6,735 nt of DNA from Nitratifractor sp. (lineage in GTDB: Bacteria > Campylobacterota > Campylobacteria > Campylobacterales > Sulfurovaceae). Shown one piece after another: positions 6,323-6,735 of this stretch. The DNA lies in NCBI GenBank assembly GCA_015485845.1, contig WFSU01000129.1, positions 1-6,735 on the forward strand, in the 5' to 3' direction. Numbering within the stretch: position 1 is the stretch's first letter; each line of letters begins with the position of its first letter. Made by a program: the position numbers and the translations under genes. Below the pieces are notes generated by a model. That model ran no database searches. It was not told where the DNA came from and saw only the letters and a list, made by a program, of their open reading frames with translations.

Positions 6323-6348
6323 GGAACCTATTTTTGGAACCTATTTTT
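6323..6348. repeat. 13-bp perfect tandem duplication
   Basis: GGAACCTATTTTT occurs twice in direct succession (6323-6335 and 6336-6348). The second copy covers the stop codon of the transposase remnant, so the duplication sits exactly at the broken end of that gene. It probably arose by slippage or during the rearrangement that removed the rest of the element. Confidence 0.85.
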
Positions 6349-6607
6349 CCGAACGGTTACTCAGCAATCGGTAGTAGACATCCTTTTTGAAGCTGTCATT
6401 ACTCTGCTTCATAAAAGTAGACAGCTTCTTATGCATAATCAACATATAGACAAAGTGCAGCACAACCATATGGACGGCAACACCCTCTTTTTTACTGAAG
6501 TTGCTTAGTTTGAGGATGCTCTTGATATTCAGAAGCCTGAGAGTCTCATAGATGGGGTTTTTTAAGTTGTCGTTGATGATACGGAGTATTTGCGATTCTA
6601 TCTTCAT
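6341..6607 (-). pseudogene. 5' remnant of an IS4-like DDE transposase gene
   Basis: The 88-residue product reads like the N-terminal part of an IS4-type transposase. Residues 37-80 match the usual pattern: a Ser-Lys-Lys segment, then VAVHMVVLHFVYMLI, then KLSTFMKQ, then FKKDVYYRLLSN. In intact members that last motif is followed by NWR and the catalytic DDE domain, giving about 400 residues. Here the frame stops four codons after RLLSN, within a tandem duplication, and nothing downstream resembles the catalytic domain. The element is therefore a dead fragment. A GAGAGG Shine-Dalgarno lies about 9 bases before the ATG. The DNA is clearly more AT-rich than the helicase and operon genes, consistent with acquired DNA. 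A small intact DNA-binding protein is an alternative but less likely reading. Confidence 0.65.
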
Positions 6608-6630
6608 GATCTTTTACCTCTCTACTATAG

Positions 6631-6735
6631 ATAGATATTATATCTAAAAGTACCGTAAAATGGGATTTATTTAAGTTTGATCCAGCAAGAATTCACAACG
6701 GATACGATTTGTCAAGGGTTACAAATCTTGATGAA
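6631..6735 (+). pseudogene. Start-less open frame at the right edge, possibly a disrupted gene
   Basis: After a stop at 6628-6630 one plus-strand frame stays open to the window end (35 codons). Its later part has protein-like composition, with KWDLFKFDPARIHNGYDLSR followed by VTNLDE. There is no ATG, and the only TTG in frame is at 6709-6711. If real, its 5' part is missing, as expected if the insertion sequence entered this gene and later decayed. The family is not recognised. A chance open frame is quite possible. Confidence 0.25.
6633..6645 (-). promoter_or_regulatory. -10 region of the transposase remnant within a palindrome
   Basis: The minus strand has TATAAT at 6642-6637, about 30 bases upstream of the remnant's ATG. 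It is embedded in AGATAT-T-ATATCT, an inverted repeat with 6-bp arms. A TTGACA on the same strand at 6715-6710 is too far upstream to pair with this -10. Confidence 0.45.

Noticed and set aside
6687..6715. TTGACA on the minus strand as a second promoter
   Set aside because: No acceptable -10 hexamer lies 16-18 bases downstream, so it is probably coincidental.

Overview
The window looks like chromosomal DNA from a moderately GC-rich member of the Campylobacterota (Sulfurovum/Nitratifractor-like). That assignment is an inference. It rests mainly on a compact DEAD-box helicase that resembles Helicobacter RhpA from end to end, including the region after the helicase core, and on clear TATAAT boxes that lack good -35 elements. 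The coding regions are GC-rich and tightly packed. The two ends and the gaps between genes are AT-rich.

Layout. Positions 1-101 hold the start of a possible minus-strand gene that leaves the window on the left. Positions 102-283 are an AT-rich intergenic region. It carries a palindromic double -10 box, a set of stacked inverted repeats, and a promoter with an extended -10. From 284 to 4483 four plus-strand genes form one apparent operon: a DUF445 membrane protein, a DUF2868 membrane protein, a DUF3482 GTPase, and a small polytopic membrane protein with an HEAGH zinc-protease-like motif. The first three overlap (ATGA, then a 13-bp overlap) and the fourth follows after 14 bp. Positions 4484-4645 separate the operon from a convergent gene and hold several small GTTG/CAAC hairpins. 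A minus-strand DEAD-box RNA helicase occupies 4646-6133, with its own promoter near 6204. Positions 6134-6735 hold a hairpin-rich gap, a 13-bp tandem duplication, the 5' remnant of an IS4-like transposase gene (6341-6607, minus), and at the right edge an open plus-strand frame with no start codon.

How the genes may work together. DUF2868 and DUF3482 proteins are known neighbours in Proteobacteria and have no established function. Here the GTPase has a glycine-rich hydrophobic hairpin and would probably sit at the inner membrane with the DUF2868 protein. The operon adds a DUF445 protein and a metalloprotease-like membrane protein. The best candidate for an undescribed system is therefore this four-gene GTPase/membrane module, perhaps acting in envelope homeostasis; that role is a guess. 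The helicase is a housekeeping RNA-remodelling enzyme unrelated to the operon. The right end looks like a scar of mobile DNA. No tRNA, rRNA or CRISPR array was seen.
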